DNA from: Volvox africanus
Lineage: Eukaryota; Chlorophyta; Chlorophyceae; Chlamydomonadales; Volvocaceae
Assembly (NCBI GenBank): GCA_030268105.1
Contig: BSDZ01000013.1
Span: 2,585,001 to 2,649,000, forward strand
DNA: 64,000 bases
Direction: 5' to 3'
Below the pieces are notes generated by a model that was given only the letters and a program-made list of their open reading frames with translations, was not told the DNA's origin and ran no database searches. The translations under genes and the position numbers were made by a program. Positions 1-10,420 of this stretch are shown here, one piece after another. Each line of letters starts with the position of its first letter. Within the stretch, counting starts at the first letter, position 1.

Positions 1-409
1 AGGAAGCACGCTGGGGCTCGTGATACCGCGGCCTTACACACAACCTGTTACGGCCTATTCATTGTGCCGCTGAGGAGGCACGTGAAGGGGCAAGGCGCCA
101 TCAATGGTCGTATATCCTGGACGCAAGCACTCCAGTGCTGAGGTCACTGGTATGATAACACCGGGGCCTTCCCACTGACCGCTCGCCAGGCTTCTGCAAA
201 CTCTACCGGTAGACTGGCACGTCTCGTCAGCTGTCCCGAAGTCCTGCCGGCCATCGCAGTGACAAACCCTTATCCAGCCGTCCAAACTTCTTTAGCTCAT
301 CTTTCCTTCCCTTCTGCTTTGCCTGGCTTGGCCAATCTGATTTCTTACCTATCCCTCTTCGCTTAAACAGGCAGATGCATAAAACGCACAACTGATGCCA
401 ATGGCCTAC
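1..409. other. Window edge, probable 3' part of the transporter gene
   Basis: No exon could be fixed here. By position it should hold intron and later exons of the minus-strand amino acid transporter. Open frames are short and show no recognisable motif. Confidence 0.3.
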
Positions 410-1430
410 CCGCTGCGGGATGCGGCACCAGCGCGAAGATAACGACAACAACAGCAAAGAGGAAGACAAAGCCCACGCTGGCCATCATGAAGGTTACGAT
501 TGTAACATGATCCCGCACCCACAGCGCCACTGGTAGCGCCCCGAAGAGGCTCACTCCTGCAGTGCAACATAGGGTGTTGAGTAGCGACCAAATACAAATA
601 GGCTAGCCTGATCCAGACATCCCCACAGCACGCGTGGGAATGATCCAGACACCTCAACGTAGCCCATGGATCCGCTGCCTTCCCGCTGGCGCAGCTGACT
701 CATCCAACAACGCAGGGACTAATCCTGGATCTAACCCTGGTGCTCCGATGAACAGCATCTCACCCCCGCCAATCTGCTGCCCTTGCCAGCCACAGGTCCT
801 TTCGTCAGTAAACCAATATTCATACCACACAACCAAGGTCCTAAAGATTAGCCGCCCAAAAGTTCCATACCTGCTCCTTACTTTCAACACGTGTTCCAGG
901 TATCAATTGCTGTCACTCACATGCATTCCGTCTAAGAAGGAGCGCTTTGCCCGCTGCTCATCAGTCCGACCTCCAGCGCTCATGTACACATTCATAGACT
1001 CCTGCCCAACTTCGGCTGCCTTCCACTCACCCGTGATGTACGCATTACGGGAGGGTTCTGCTCCAGGAGGGATGATGGTCCCCGCCACAGAGGAGAGCAC
1101 GTCCGCGAGGATGTTCAAGTACGCCACGATACATCCCAAATTTAGTGCAGCTGTGCACAGCTGGACTACCTGCTTGCCCGCCTTGCCAATCGCCTGCTCC
1201 GCGAGTTCCTCGTAAGTCCGTTTGTTGCTGATCTGGCTGCAGTATAGCAGCAGGTTGTAGGAGAACCGCGACGCCAAGATGGACACCAACATGATAAGTG
1301 TGCCCAGGAGCAACCCGCACGACCGGAAGCAGAAGGGGTAACCCAGCACACCGGCCCCGAGGATGCAATTGACAAGGTTGATGGTTGACTGACTGGAGGA
1401 TGTCCGACCATCTTCCACGGCCTTGCTCCG
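410..1430 (-). CDS. AAAP/SLC38-type amino acid transporter (partial model)
   Basis: This is probably an integral-membrane amino acid permease of the AAAP (SLC38/AVT-like) family. The clear exon is 1430-921 (170 codons). It reads SSSQSTINLVNCILGAGVLGYPF, the hallmark first helix with its GAGVLG turn, followed by further hydrophobic helices and a soluble loop. It is preceded by a good acceptor (cttgcag) and no in-frame ATG, so a short 5' exon upstream of 1430 is missing. The exon ends at ATG CAT before gtgagt at 920. A second likely exon, 556-410, encodes two hydrophobic segments (LFGALPVALWV and VGFVFLFAVVVVIFALV) that suit later helices of the family. Its start phase does not match the end of the first exon, so at least one exon between 557 and 920 is unresolved. 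The remaining helices should lie further left, possibly outside the window. The family is fairly sure; the substrate cannot be told. Confidence 0.75.
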
Positions 1431-2192
1431 CTGCAAGCGCGGGCGGGCGATAATAATAACGACACTCTTTTCAACTCCGAAGTATAAACGTTCGTAACGC
1501 CTAGGAACGTTACACCCACCTTAGATCTTCCAAATATTCCGTTCGTTAGCGGTTCATCTGCGGCGTGCGCTCCATACAGTTACAATGCTGGATAGGTTCC
1601 GAGTCTGTTGCTTAGTACTGCACGCACACACCTATCGAGTCCGAGGTCTGTAGCCGAGGAAGTAAATCCTCATGTGCCCCTGCAACGGCTGCCATGAATG
1701 GCCCGGAACTGCGCCTCATCGGCACACTAGCATAAGGAAGATGCCGGGGCTACGACTGTATTCATCGACCAATTTTCTGACATTTAAGTACATGTTTTTA
1801 TCTATGCCTTGGTTGGAGCATTTTGCATTTGTTCTTAAAAGCAGTTTAGCAAGGATACTCTATAAGAACAAGCTAATGAACCCAACCTAGAGTAAAATAG
1901 CTATGTATTGACGAATTTGAAGGTAGTAGATCACGCCCAGAATCAAGGAGTGGAAACCGAGGGGAGTGTTGGATATTGGAATTTAACCGATTGCTACGAC
2001 AAACGGCATTGACAGCTTCCTTCATACGCCGATCTGCAAGCCATATAGTTTGCAAAAGCCAGATATTTATGTAACGAGATATGCATTTAAGCCAAAACAT
2101 TCTTGCATTTCTGGTCCATTCTCCTGCGTAAAGCTAGTCAGCTTTACGAGGGTGGTGTATCGCGACACCAAGGCCTGCAGAATAAATTTTAG
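1431..2192. promoter_or_regulatory. Divergent intergenic region, transporter / POC1
   Basis: This stretch lies between the minus-strand transporter and the plus-strand POC1 start, so it should contain both promoters and the missing 5' exon of the transporter. It is more AT-rich than the flanking exons. No specific element is recognised. Confidence 0.3.
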
Positions 2193-5100
2193 ATGGCATC
2201 CGGTGGTGCCCGGCATGGGCTGGCCCCGTTGCCTGCTGAATCACAGGTAGCCGTTTCCGTCAACCTTCTGGTCACGACCACATGCCTCAGACTTTTATCG
2301 CCCGTAGGTCGAGGACCCTACCTTAGAACGTTCTTTCCGAGGCCACAAGGATGCTGTTACAAGCGTTTGCTTCAACCATAACATGAAACAATTGGTATCG
2401 GGCTCGCTGGACAACTGTGTCATGGTGTGGAACTTTAAGCCGCAGTTGCGTGCTTTCCGCTTCGCAGGCCATAAGGTTTGTTAATATTTATGGGTGTAGT
2501 TATGAACGTGTGACTGCGTTCATTATGTCCCAAAGGATGAATGAACCACCCCGAGGCTGTCCTGTCACCTCAGCAGTGTATTACACACGGTTAGGGCCTC
2601 AATGCCGTGAGTTCTTCAAAAATCCTTGTCAATTGTACTTGGCGCATGACACGCCACAATTTTGGCCTACTACACACTTGTGTGTAACACAACCTTGACC
2701 CCATGATTCATAGGCAGGCGTCTACTCAGTCGCCTTCTCGCCAGTTCACGCTCTTATTGCTTCAGGCTCGAAGGACCGGACCGTTCGGCTGTGGCAGCCG
2801 ACCGTGTAAGTAAAGATAAACCTCGCTGGATTCTCAGGCAGGCACGGACCCGGACATTATAGCCCGGTCATCAGTGCCCCTAAGAAGGCTAGGACTTTTC
2901 TTCACGTAACCAAAGGCTGGTGGCGTTATTTGCATTCGGCAATCAGAGAGAGTGCAGGCATGAAGTGCACCTCTGCAAATGCTCCATGTTCAACCAAAAT
3001 GGTGGCTTGCGCTTGACGTGAATGTGTGGGATGGAGCTGGCAGTCGCGTGTGACTGCAGCAACCGACCGGAGAGCGCACGCGTGCACGCGAACCCCTGTC
3101 GTCACTAACCTGGATGCTGGGTAAACGCCTAGTTGTGGCAATGCTATGCAAAGGCCGGGCCCTTGTAATGGTCCATTCCGGCCCCAAACAGGCTCACTTG
3201 TGTGCACACGGCTGTCGTGGTTGCTCTTCAAGTCCGTTGGCACGTCCCAGCGCATTCAGCGTCACAACAGCCTTATTTACGTGGTATCTTTGTTCATACC
3301 TTGCGCGCAGTGAGGGTAAGTCGACAGTGCTCAAGGCCCACACGGGCACCGTGCGTGGCGTGGCCTTCTCTACCGACGGCCGCATGCTGGCGACCTGCGC
3401 CGACGACAAGACAGTCAAGGTGGAGGCAGCTCATTCGCGTGGGGAACACCCATGATATACCTAAGGCAGAAGCCTGCGGCCGGCAAGGGCCGCCTGGGAA
3501 AGATTAGGCTGGGAAAGTCACGAAGAAAGGAAAATTTGGAACGGAAGGGGTTCTTACTGCTCGAATGGTGCACTGATGGGCCTGGAGAGGGCATCGTCTG
3601 GTCTGGCATGGCTTGGGAGTTACCGAAGCCCATGAGGGGGAAGCGTTCAGCGACACGATTCAGGGCTGCTGGTGATATTCAGGTGGGCTTGCATGCGTGT
3701 AGGTAGGGGGTGCCAGAGACATGAAATTCTACATAAGGCAAGCCGGGCCTCGACGTTTTAGCGACGTGTTGTCTCCAATCGTCATCCCTTGCCGCACTTC
3801 CTAACCTTCTTTCTATCCCGGCCGCGAACGCTCACGTCCTGGTTGTGGCCCCAGCCTGCATGCGTGGTTCCGAGACGCACAACCACACACAGCTCCCACA
3901 CGCAAATCCCGCGGCCACATCGAACTGGTTTATGCAGATCTAACCATCGCCACCATCACACGGCTACGAAGTACCATGAGAGGCATTCCTTCCCATCACG
4001 CTTCCCCTCCCCTTCGTAGGTGTGGTCAGTCGCCACTCAGAAATTCGCCTTCACGCTCTCCGGCCATCAGAACTGGGTGCGCTGCTGTCATATCTCCCCC
4101 GATGGCCGCCTGGCAGTATCCGGTGGCGACGACCGAACTGTACGAATCTGGGATCTCAACTCCAAGCGCGCCGTCCGTGTGTTCGAGGACCAGGGCGGCC
4201 TCATCAACACCGTGGCCTTTCACCCTGATGGCACCTGCATCGCGTCTGGATCCACAGATACCTCCCTCAAGCTGTGGGATCTTCGTTCCAACGTGTTGCT
4301 GCAACACTATCGCGCACACACCGGGCCCGTGACGCACCTGTCTTTCCATCCCACTGGCAGCTTCCTGCTGAGCTCCTCGCTGGATACCACGCTCAAGGTG
4401 GGGCGCCGTTAGCCTAGCCATGAAAACGAGCAAACCGGACAGGGCAAGGATAAAGACTGCCCTGAGACAGGACCTAAAGAGCTCGTGGCTTCACGCGTAA
4501 GGGTAGTATGCATCGAATCCAGGTGGCAGGCGATGCGCTTGTGTTTTTCTTGGTTAGGCTAGCAGGAAAGTGTTCTGAGTCAAGGCCCATTTGATGTGAG
4601 AACTGAAAGGGTGAGAGTCCAGCGGGAAACGAGAAGCCAGCTGGGGATGTTCCTAAAGGCTTCTCCTCTTCTTTGTGCTTTACACCTTTCCATCCCTGCT
4701 TCACACTGCTTCTCCTCCTTACCCTCACTTTCATCCGGCGCCTCAAGGTATGGGATCTGCGGGAGGGGCAGCTGCTGTACACGCTGCACGGCCACGAAGG
4801 CGCAACCAACGGCACTGCCTTCAGTCCCGCGGGTGACTACTTCGCATCGTGCGGCGCAGATGAGCAGGTGTGATTGCATCCGTATCCGTCTGCACGGCCA
4901 CGTCCATTTCATATCGCCTCCTGTATATCCTATGACCATGATTGCATGTGATTACAGGTGCCGGAAACCATTGTTTCTTTGGCGGTGTGCAATTGTAACC
5001 TGTCCATGCCAACCCTGCCACAGGTGATGGTATGGAAAACCAATTTCGACCGATACCTGGAGGATTACACGGCGGCGGGCATCCAGAAAGTGCCTCGCGG

Positions 5101-5788
5101 AAGTGAGCCCCTGATAAGCGACTCCACGGTTTCCGTCGCGCCAGCGGCGCCAGCTCTGGTAGCAGGTGCAGGCGGGCTTGCACCCTCGCGCGTTGCGCCG
5201 TTTCCCTCGCCTGCTCACATCCGGGCGCAACCGCCCGCCGTAATTGCGGCTACGGAGGGTAGTGTACCCGCAGCCACGCAGCCGTCGGGTGCGCGCCGTG
5301 TAGCTGGTGGCGCAGGCCGGACGGTGCCGGCAGCAGCACCATCGCCACCGCCGCCGCAGGCCGCGGCGGCAGCCGCTGCTGCTGCAGCGGCGGCGGCGCT
5401 GGAGGAATACGAGGTTGAGGTGCCGCCGCCGCTAAACTTGGCTGACCTGCCGGAGTCCTTGGCAGCTACGCTGCAGCATATGGTTGGCCAGCTCGATGTG
5501 CTGACGCAGACTATTGCACTGCTAGATGAGCGCCTGACGCGCAATGAGGATTACGCACAGCGCCTAGATAGTAAGCTCAGCACACTGCTGCAGCAGCAGC
5601 AGCAACCCCAACAGCCTGACAGTAACAACCCTCAAGTAGTAATGCAGCAGCAGCAGCAGCCACTGTACGGAGGGGGCCGGTTCGTCGTTGCCAAGCTTGG
5701 CGCTGGCGCAGTTGGCCATGGCGCGGACTGCGATGAGTCGGCGGGTGTTATGTATGACACGGTTGAGCAGTACAGCGACCAGCTCTGA
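2193..5788 (+). CDS. POC1: POC1 centriolar WD40 protein
   Basis: Orthologue of POC1/WDR51, a centriole and basal-body protein needed for triplet-microtubule stability. Exons: 2193-2246, 2308-2475, 2714-2805, 3311-3419, 4020-4397, 4748-4867, 5024-5788; 561 residues with all phases matching. The seven-blade propeller (about residues 22-310) follows the POC1 order closely: [92 protein letters not shown]. The C-terminal helix around residues 445-500 ([20 protein letters not shown]) is the POC1-specific coiled coil. Oddities: a low-complexity linker with poly-Ala (about 5359-5400) separates propeller and coiled coil, and two Gln-rich runs follow. This makes the protein longer than the usual 400-480 residues. 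Introns 4, 5 and 6 have weak donors (gtggag, gtgggg, gtgtga). The start ATG at 2193 is inferred from phase and a 61-bp first intron; an alternative first exon is possible. Confidence 0.95.
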
Positions 5789-7317
5789 AGGCTGCGCTGT
5801 GGGACTTGGCGGTGTGTTTATGGCATAAGAGACTGGGATAGGGGTGGGAACGCGATGCCGAGGGTCAGGCAAGCGCTGGAATGTTTCATGAAGCTTGGTG
5901 GATACCCGAAAGATTGGGGGGTCATGTATGCCGACGTAAATCGGACGGGGAGGTATAACTATAAATTGGCCATAGTCTGCTGCCACAGCAGCTAGCGTTG
6001 CCGGCATTCTCCGGTGTAGGGTAGAGGCTTGTACGAACGGGCGCGTCAAGTGTCCCAGCGGAGGGGCTCAGAAAATTGGCACACCGGCCAGCGTGATACA
6101 CCTACTGTTTCTTCCGTGATACAGGTGATCCTTGATAATGAACTCACTCGATGGATAATATTTTAAGCATGGCGTACACCAAGTTGCTAAGCCCGCGTGT
6201 GTAGATATGTTTCCTCCGCATATGTGTGCTTCATAAATTCGTCCCGGGTTGCACATGCAGAGCCTTCAGGACGATGGATGACCTGTCCAGGTGGATAGTG
6301 TGCGACAACATTTCGTGACTTCGGCCACACGGCCTACATCTTCGCGGGCGGCTCGTACACAATGACGGGTTATGCAAGACATTTGGGGATCACTGGTGTG
6401 TAAACCGCAACAATGCTGCGGAGACCCATTGATAGGATCCAGACTCCTCCAACGAGAGCGAGCTATGGGAAGGAACGCACCATGACCCGCAGCGTTCCTC
6501 AAAACCTCGCCCAGCTCTTTCCCCAACCAGCAGCGGGGATTGCCGGGGAAATATCCACTCGCATTACCGCACCATCCGGAGCCATCGAGCTCACCAGTCC
6601 TTTCCGGGCTGCCTACACATTGGGCTACGTTTCCCGCTCAAGGTATCCCGCGACCCCTCCCATCCAGCGGATTTCACCACGCGGAGAATCCCTGGCAGTA
6701 CCGCCCGACATCCTACCTTCCAAATGACCCAGTGCCCACTCTAGCCGCGCACCACTGCACGTGCAAATAAACATACTTCCCCGCCCTTCAACTGTATTTG
6801 TCCGGCAGCTCGCCTCTATACAACTTTGCCGGCGAATAGGGGCCGGGCCCATAATCCTGTCAGTGGTCTAAGCCGCCCTGTCACCGCCCAAATTTCGCAG
6901 GTATTTGAACCATCATGACTGCGCGGAGCCATATCCGCTTTCAGCCAGACCCTTTCATCGTAGATCTGAAACCTGTACCTTTTGAAACCATCCTGCGTTG
7001 CGCCTTTAATCTTCTTAGGAAGCAGCTCCCGGCGGCCTCCAACCGGTGCGGATCAGACATTTGCCGTCCACATCCAGCCGGCTTCCTCATAACGGGATAA
7101 CATGGACAATTACATTTTGGTGCGCCTCTCATACCCCTGCTTGAAACCCGGGCCACGCGATCTGGAAGAGACCTCGCAGGCAGCAGCAAACACATCATGA
7201 ACTGTTGCACTACTCGCACCCAACACCAAATGTGTGGCTCGCATCACGGCGCTCCACACCGGCCATTGATTCAGCTGACGTCCTATTATTCCACCATAAT
7301 CCCACTCCAGGTCCTTA
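5789..7317. other. Intergenic region, no gene recognised
   Basis: This holds the 3' end of POC1 and the 3' side of the convergent lipoyl synthase gene. Several open frames of 60-160 codons exist on both strands (for example near 6413-6727 plus), but none shows family motifs, and they look like chance frames in GC-rich DNA. Confidence 0.4.
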
Positions 7318-8456
7318 TCAAGTTGCCTTGGGCCTATCGCCAGACGTCATCACCTCAGCAGCGCGCCGAGCTCGCGCTGCTGCCCTGTCCGACTCGATCA
7401 TGGAGTGCAAGAAGAACTCGCCCGCTTTGTAGGAAGAGCGGACCATGGGTCCAGAGGCCACGTAGCGGAAACCAATCTCCTCCTGCCCAAATTTGCGCCA
7501 GTACTCAAACTTCTCTGGCGTCACGAACTCGCTCACCTTCAAGCATGGTGGCCATAAGGGACGCAGAAAGGATGTGTGCGTCAGGCAGCCCAAACCAAGA
7601 GTCCATTGACTCTCGCATGGAACCCTCCCAGCGCTAAATAAAGAAATCCATAATAAGCTGCACTAAATACCCTGATCTAAATATTAGCTTTTTCTACCCC
7701 TTTTTCTCCACGTCACATCAAATGGTCATTAGGGCATCAGTCCAGGAAAGCATGCGACTGGTCGCCGCATCCCCTCCAGCCAACAGGTTCCATTGCCCCA
7801 AAGAACCTTGGCATCTCGCCCTTACTAGCCTCCCCCAATCGGTGCCCCACCCCGTCCCTTTCTCTCCCATCAACCCTCAAAGTTTCATGTATCCGCCGAA
7901 CCCAAAGGCCTCTACGCAGTATTTTTCACCCGTCTTGTCTATGCCACTTCTACGCCACCCGCGCTGTACGTGTCTGGCCCGCTCCTGGCGTCCCCCCGCT
8001 CCCTCACATCCAATCACTCAGAGAGACGAACGCGGCCCTTTTCCCGCTCTCTCACCGGAAGATGATTCGGGGTCGGCTGCAGGTACTGTCCCAGTGTGAA
8101 GATGTCCACCCCGACTGCTTTGAGGTCCAACATCGTATCGATGACCTCGTCGTCCGTCTCCCCCAGCCCCAGCATGATGGACGACTTCGTGTAAACACCG
8201 CACTCCTTCGCGGCGCGCAGCACGGCTAGCGTCTGCATGTAGCCGGCCCGTGGGTCACGCACTCGCCGCTGCAAACGCTCCACCGTCTCCACGTTATGCG
8301 CATACACGTCCAGGCCAGAGCGGGCCAGGTGGCGCACCTAAAGGGTAGGCCGGCAAGTGGTTAACACGCGGGACCAGGTCAAACAGTGAGAAGGCAGCGA
8401 AACGTGACATCCCCAGGAGTAGCGGCGGTCGTTGGGGATCACTAAAATCAAAAAAT

Positions 8457-8514
<58 letters not shown>

Positions 8515-10074
8515 TTTAGTGATAGTTACAGTGTATACAATATAAAAATAGTATAAATATATAAATGCGAAGAAACCAATCGTTGGGCAAGAGACAGTGC
8601 ACGAATGCGAATGAAATTTAAGTCCAGCCGGGAATGGTGGAGGTTCCTTAGCAGGAGGGAAGCAGCGCAATAGACCCGCGTAAGAGAAAGGGTTTGGCGT
8701 TAGGGCATGACACGAGTGCGAAGAGAGGGAAAAAACGCTTGAAAGGAAGGGGAAGGGGAGGGAGACGAGGGCGAAGGCGAGGGCACATCAAGACTCTATC
8801 TCCCCTCAGTGAGTGGTACAGCTGACTGAACCTCCGAGTTGAGGACCCGCACCACGATTTAAAACATCTTCTTGATTTCGCATACGCTCCGTTATATCCT
8901 CATAACCATTCGCAGATCAGTCAGGCTCTCTGTTTGCTCTTTGCGGCTCGTTAGGTAAGTCAACTCCCAGGCAGGCCGCTCACCGCCAGCCAGCTTTCCC
9001 CTCTCTCTTGGATCTAAACCCTCTATCATACTGTCTCGTTCTGGTTATATTTCTTCCCGCATCGCACTCTTGCGGCCCTACATACACACATACACAATCT
9101 TCTCAGAGGTCTCTTCCGCCTCACCGCCTCACCGCCTCCAGGTCGCCACGGAAGTCCGGCGTCAGGCACTCCACCAAGATGCTCGGCCTCAGCTCCTTCA
9201 GGGTGCGCACTGTGCTGGCGAAGTGTTCCGCACCGCCATCAGGCATATCGTCCCGATCTACGGATGTGAGCACCACGTAGCCAACGCCCCACGATGCCAC
9301 CGCGGCGGCAGTGTTGGCAGGCTCGTTGGGATCAGCCGGCGGCGGCGTCCGAGCAGTGTTGACGGCACAGAAGCGGCAGCCCCGAGTGCAGGTGTCCCCG
9401 AGTAACATGATCGTGGCGGTTGCCAGCTCGCCATTCCAACACTCGCCGATATTCGGGCATTGTGCTTCCTCACACACAGTGGCAAGCTTGAGGCCACGCA
9501 GCTGCGACTTCAGACCGTCGTATATGCCACCTTGAGGCGCACGCTGACGAAGCCATGCTGGTTTGCTCTGGTTAGGGAGAGACGCCAGGGAAGGACCCAG
9601 GAGGCTAGAGGCGGCCGTGTTAGTGGCGGGGGCAGCGAACGGGGAGACGGGGCCGGGAGCAGATTTCTTGCGGAGGTGTTGCTCCGCAAGGGTGGAAAGG
9701 GAAGGGTCTTTCTGTACAGCAAGGCGGACGAGCTCCTCGAAGGCGTCCACGGGAGGTGTGATGTCCACGTCGATAATGGGTCCATGGGTAGACGCGGGGC
9801 CTAAGCTAGAATCCGCGTCACTGCCATCGGAAGAAGAACATGGCGACGAGTTTTCGAGTAGGGGTGATGAGGCGTGCGGCGGTGGTGGAGTGTGCGGGCC
9901 TGATCTCGCGGCTTGCGAGCGGTGTGAATGCAACGACCGCCGGCTAGCTGCTGGCCAGACAACGCTCCGCGAGCAGCTCGCCTGAGGCTGTTGCAGCGCC
10001 CCGATACACCTCATAGCTAGTTGTGTAATCCTTGGTTGTCGCTTCAATAATGCATGGCCGCGAGCGTTGGCCAC
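7318..10074 (-). CDS. LIP1P: Lipoyl synthase, plastid type
   Basis: Radical-SAM lipoyl synthase, which inserts two sulfurs into octanoyl groups on E2/GcvH-type carrier proteins. Exons 10074-9133, 8337-8056, 7536-7318; 480 residues, all junctions phase 0. Auxiliary-cluster cysteines lie in [12 protein letters not shown] (C201, C206, C212). The radical-SAM motif CTRGCRFC is C229/C233/C236. The C-terminal RSSY that ligates the auxiliary cluster is at 441-444. The motifs [13 protein letters not shown] and [14 protein letters not shown] match plant plastid LIP1p better than the mitochondrial LIP1, so plastid location is inferred. About 170 residues precede the conserved core: an Arg/Ser-rich transit-like start followed by a Pro/Ser-rich stretch, longer than in plants. 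Exon 1 ends at a tandem gtgaggcg repeat that offers two donors; only the first keeps the frame. The gene diverges from the lumenal-protein gene at 10421. Intron 1 contains a GATA microsatellite with inverted flanks. Confidence 0.95.
8438..8523. repeat. GATA microsatellite flanked by 12-bp inverted repeats
   Basis: About 14 tetranucleotide units (8457-8514) are bounded by atcactaaaatc at 8438-8449 and its exact reverse complement at 8512-8523. It sits in intron 1 of the lipoyl synthase gene. The perfect terminal inversion suggests a foldback element whose core became a microsatellite, though chance cannot be excluded. Confidence 0.8.
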
Positions 10075-10420
10075 CTAACTTGCTAATCCTAATGCATGGC
10101 AGTTAAGATAAGATTATAATGTTATACTTTCTAAATCGGTACAATTCATTCGGAATTGTGAATGATTCTCCTGTTGGGGAAGTTCCCGAACAGAGCACGA
10201 CAACACGGCCTATGCGCGACTGGCACAGCAAGGGTCATTGCGGAATGATGAAAAGCTGACGAATCAGCACAAGGCAAAAGGATAACGCCCCTAATTGATT
10301 AATTATATAGTTGTAAACTTGATTGTTTCTGACCACACCTTTTCGGTGAAGGTCACCAACATCGCGCTTACCCGGCGCAGGTTTTCCCGTGTCATCGGTA
10401 TTCCTGTCGTATCGATAAAA
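10075..10420. promoter_or_regulatory. Shared divergent promoter region, lipoyl synthase / lumenal protein
   Basis: Only 346 bp separate the two start codons of these head-to-head genes for plastid proteins. The stretch is strikingly AT-rich (around 10080-10160 and 10240-10320) compared with both coding flanks. No defined element is recognised. Confidence 0.5.

Noticed and set aside
5564..6049. 161-codon minus-strand frame overlapping the POC1 3' end
   Set aside because: It is partly antisense to the CAG-rich POC1 exon, with no motif and no coherent splice partners.
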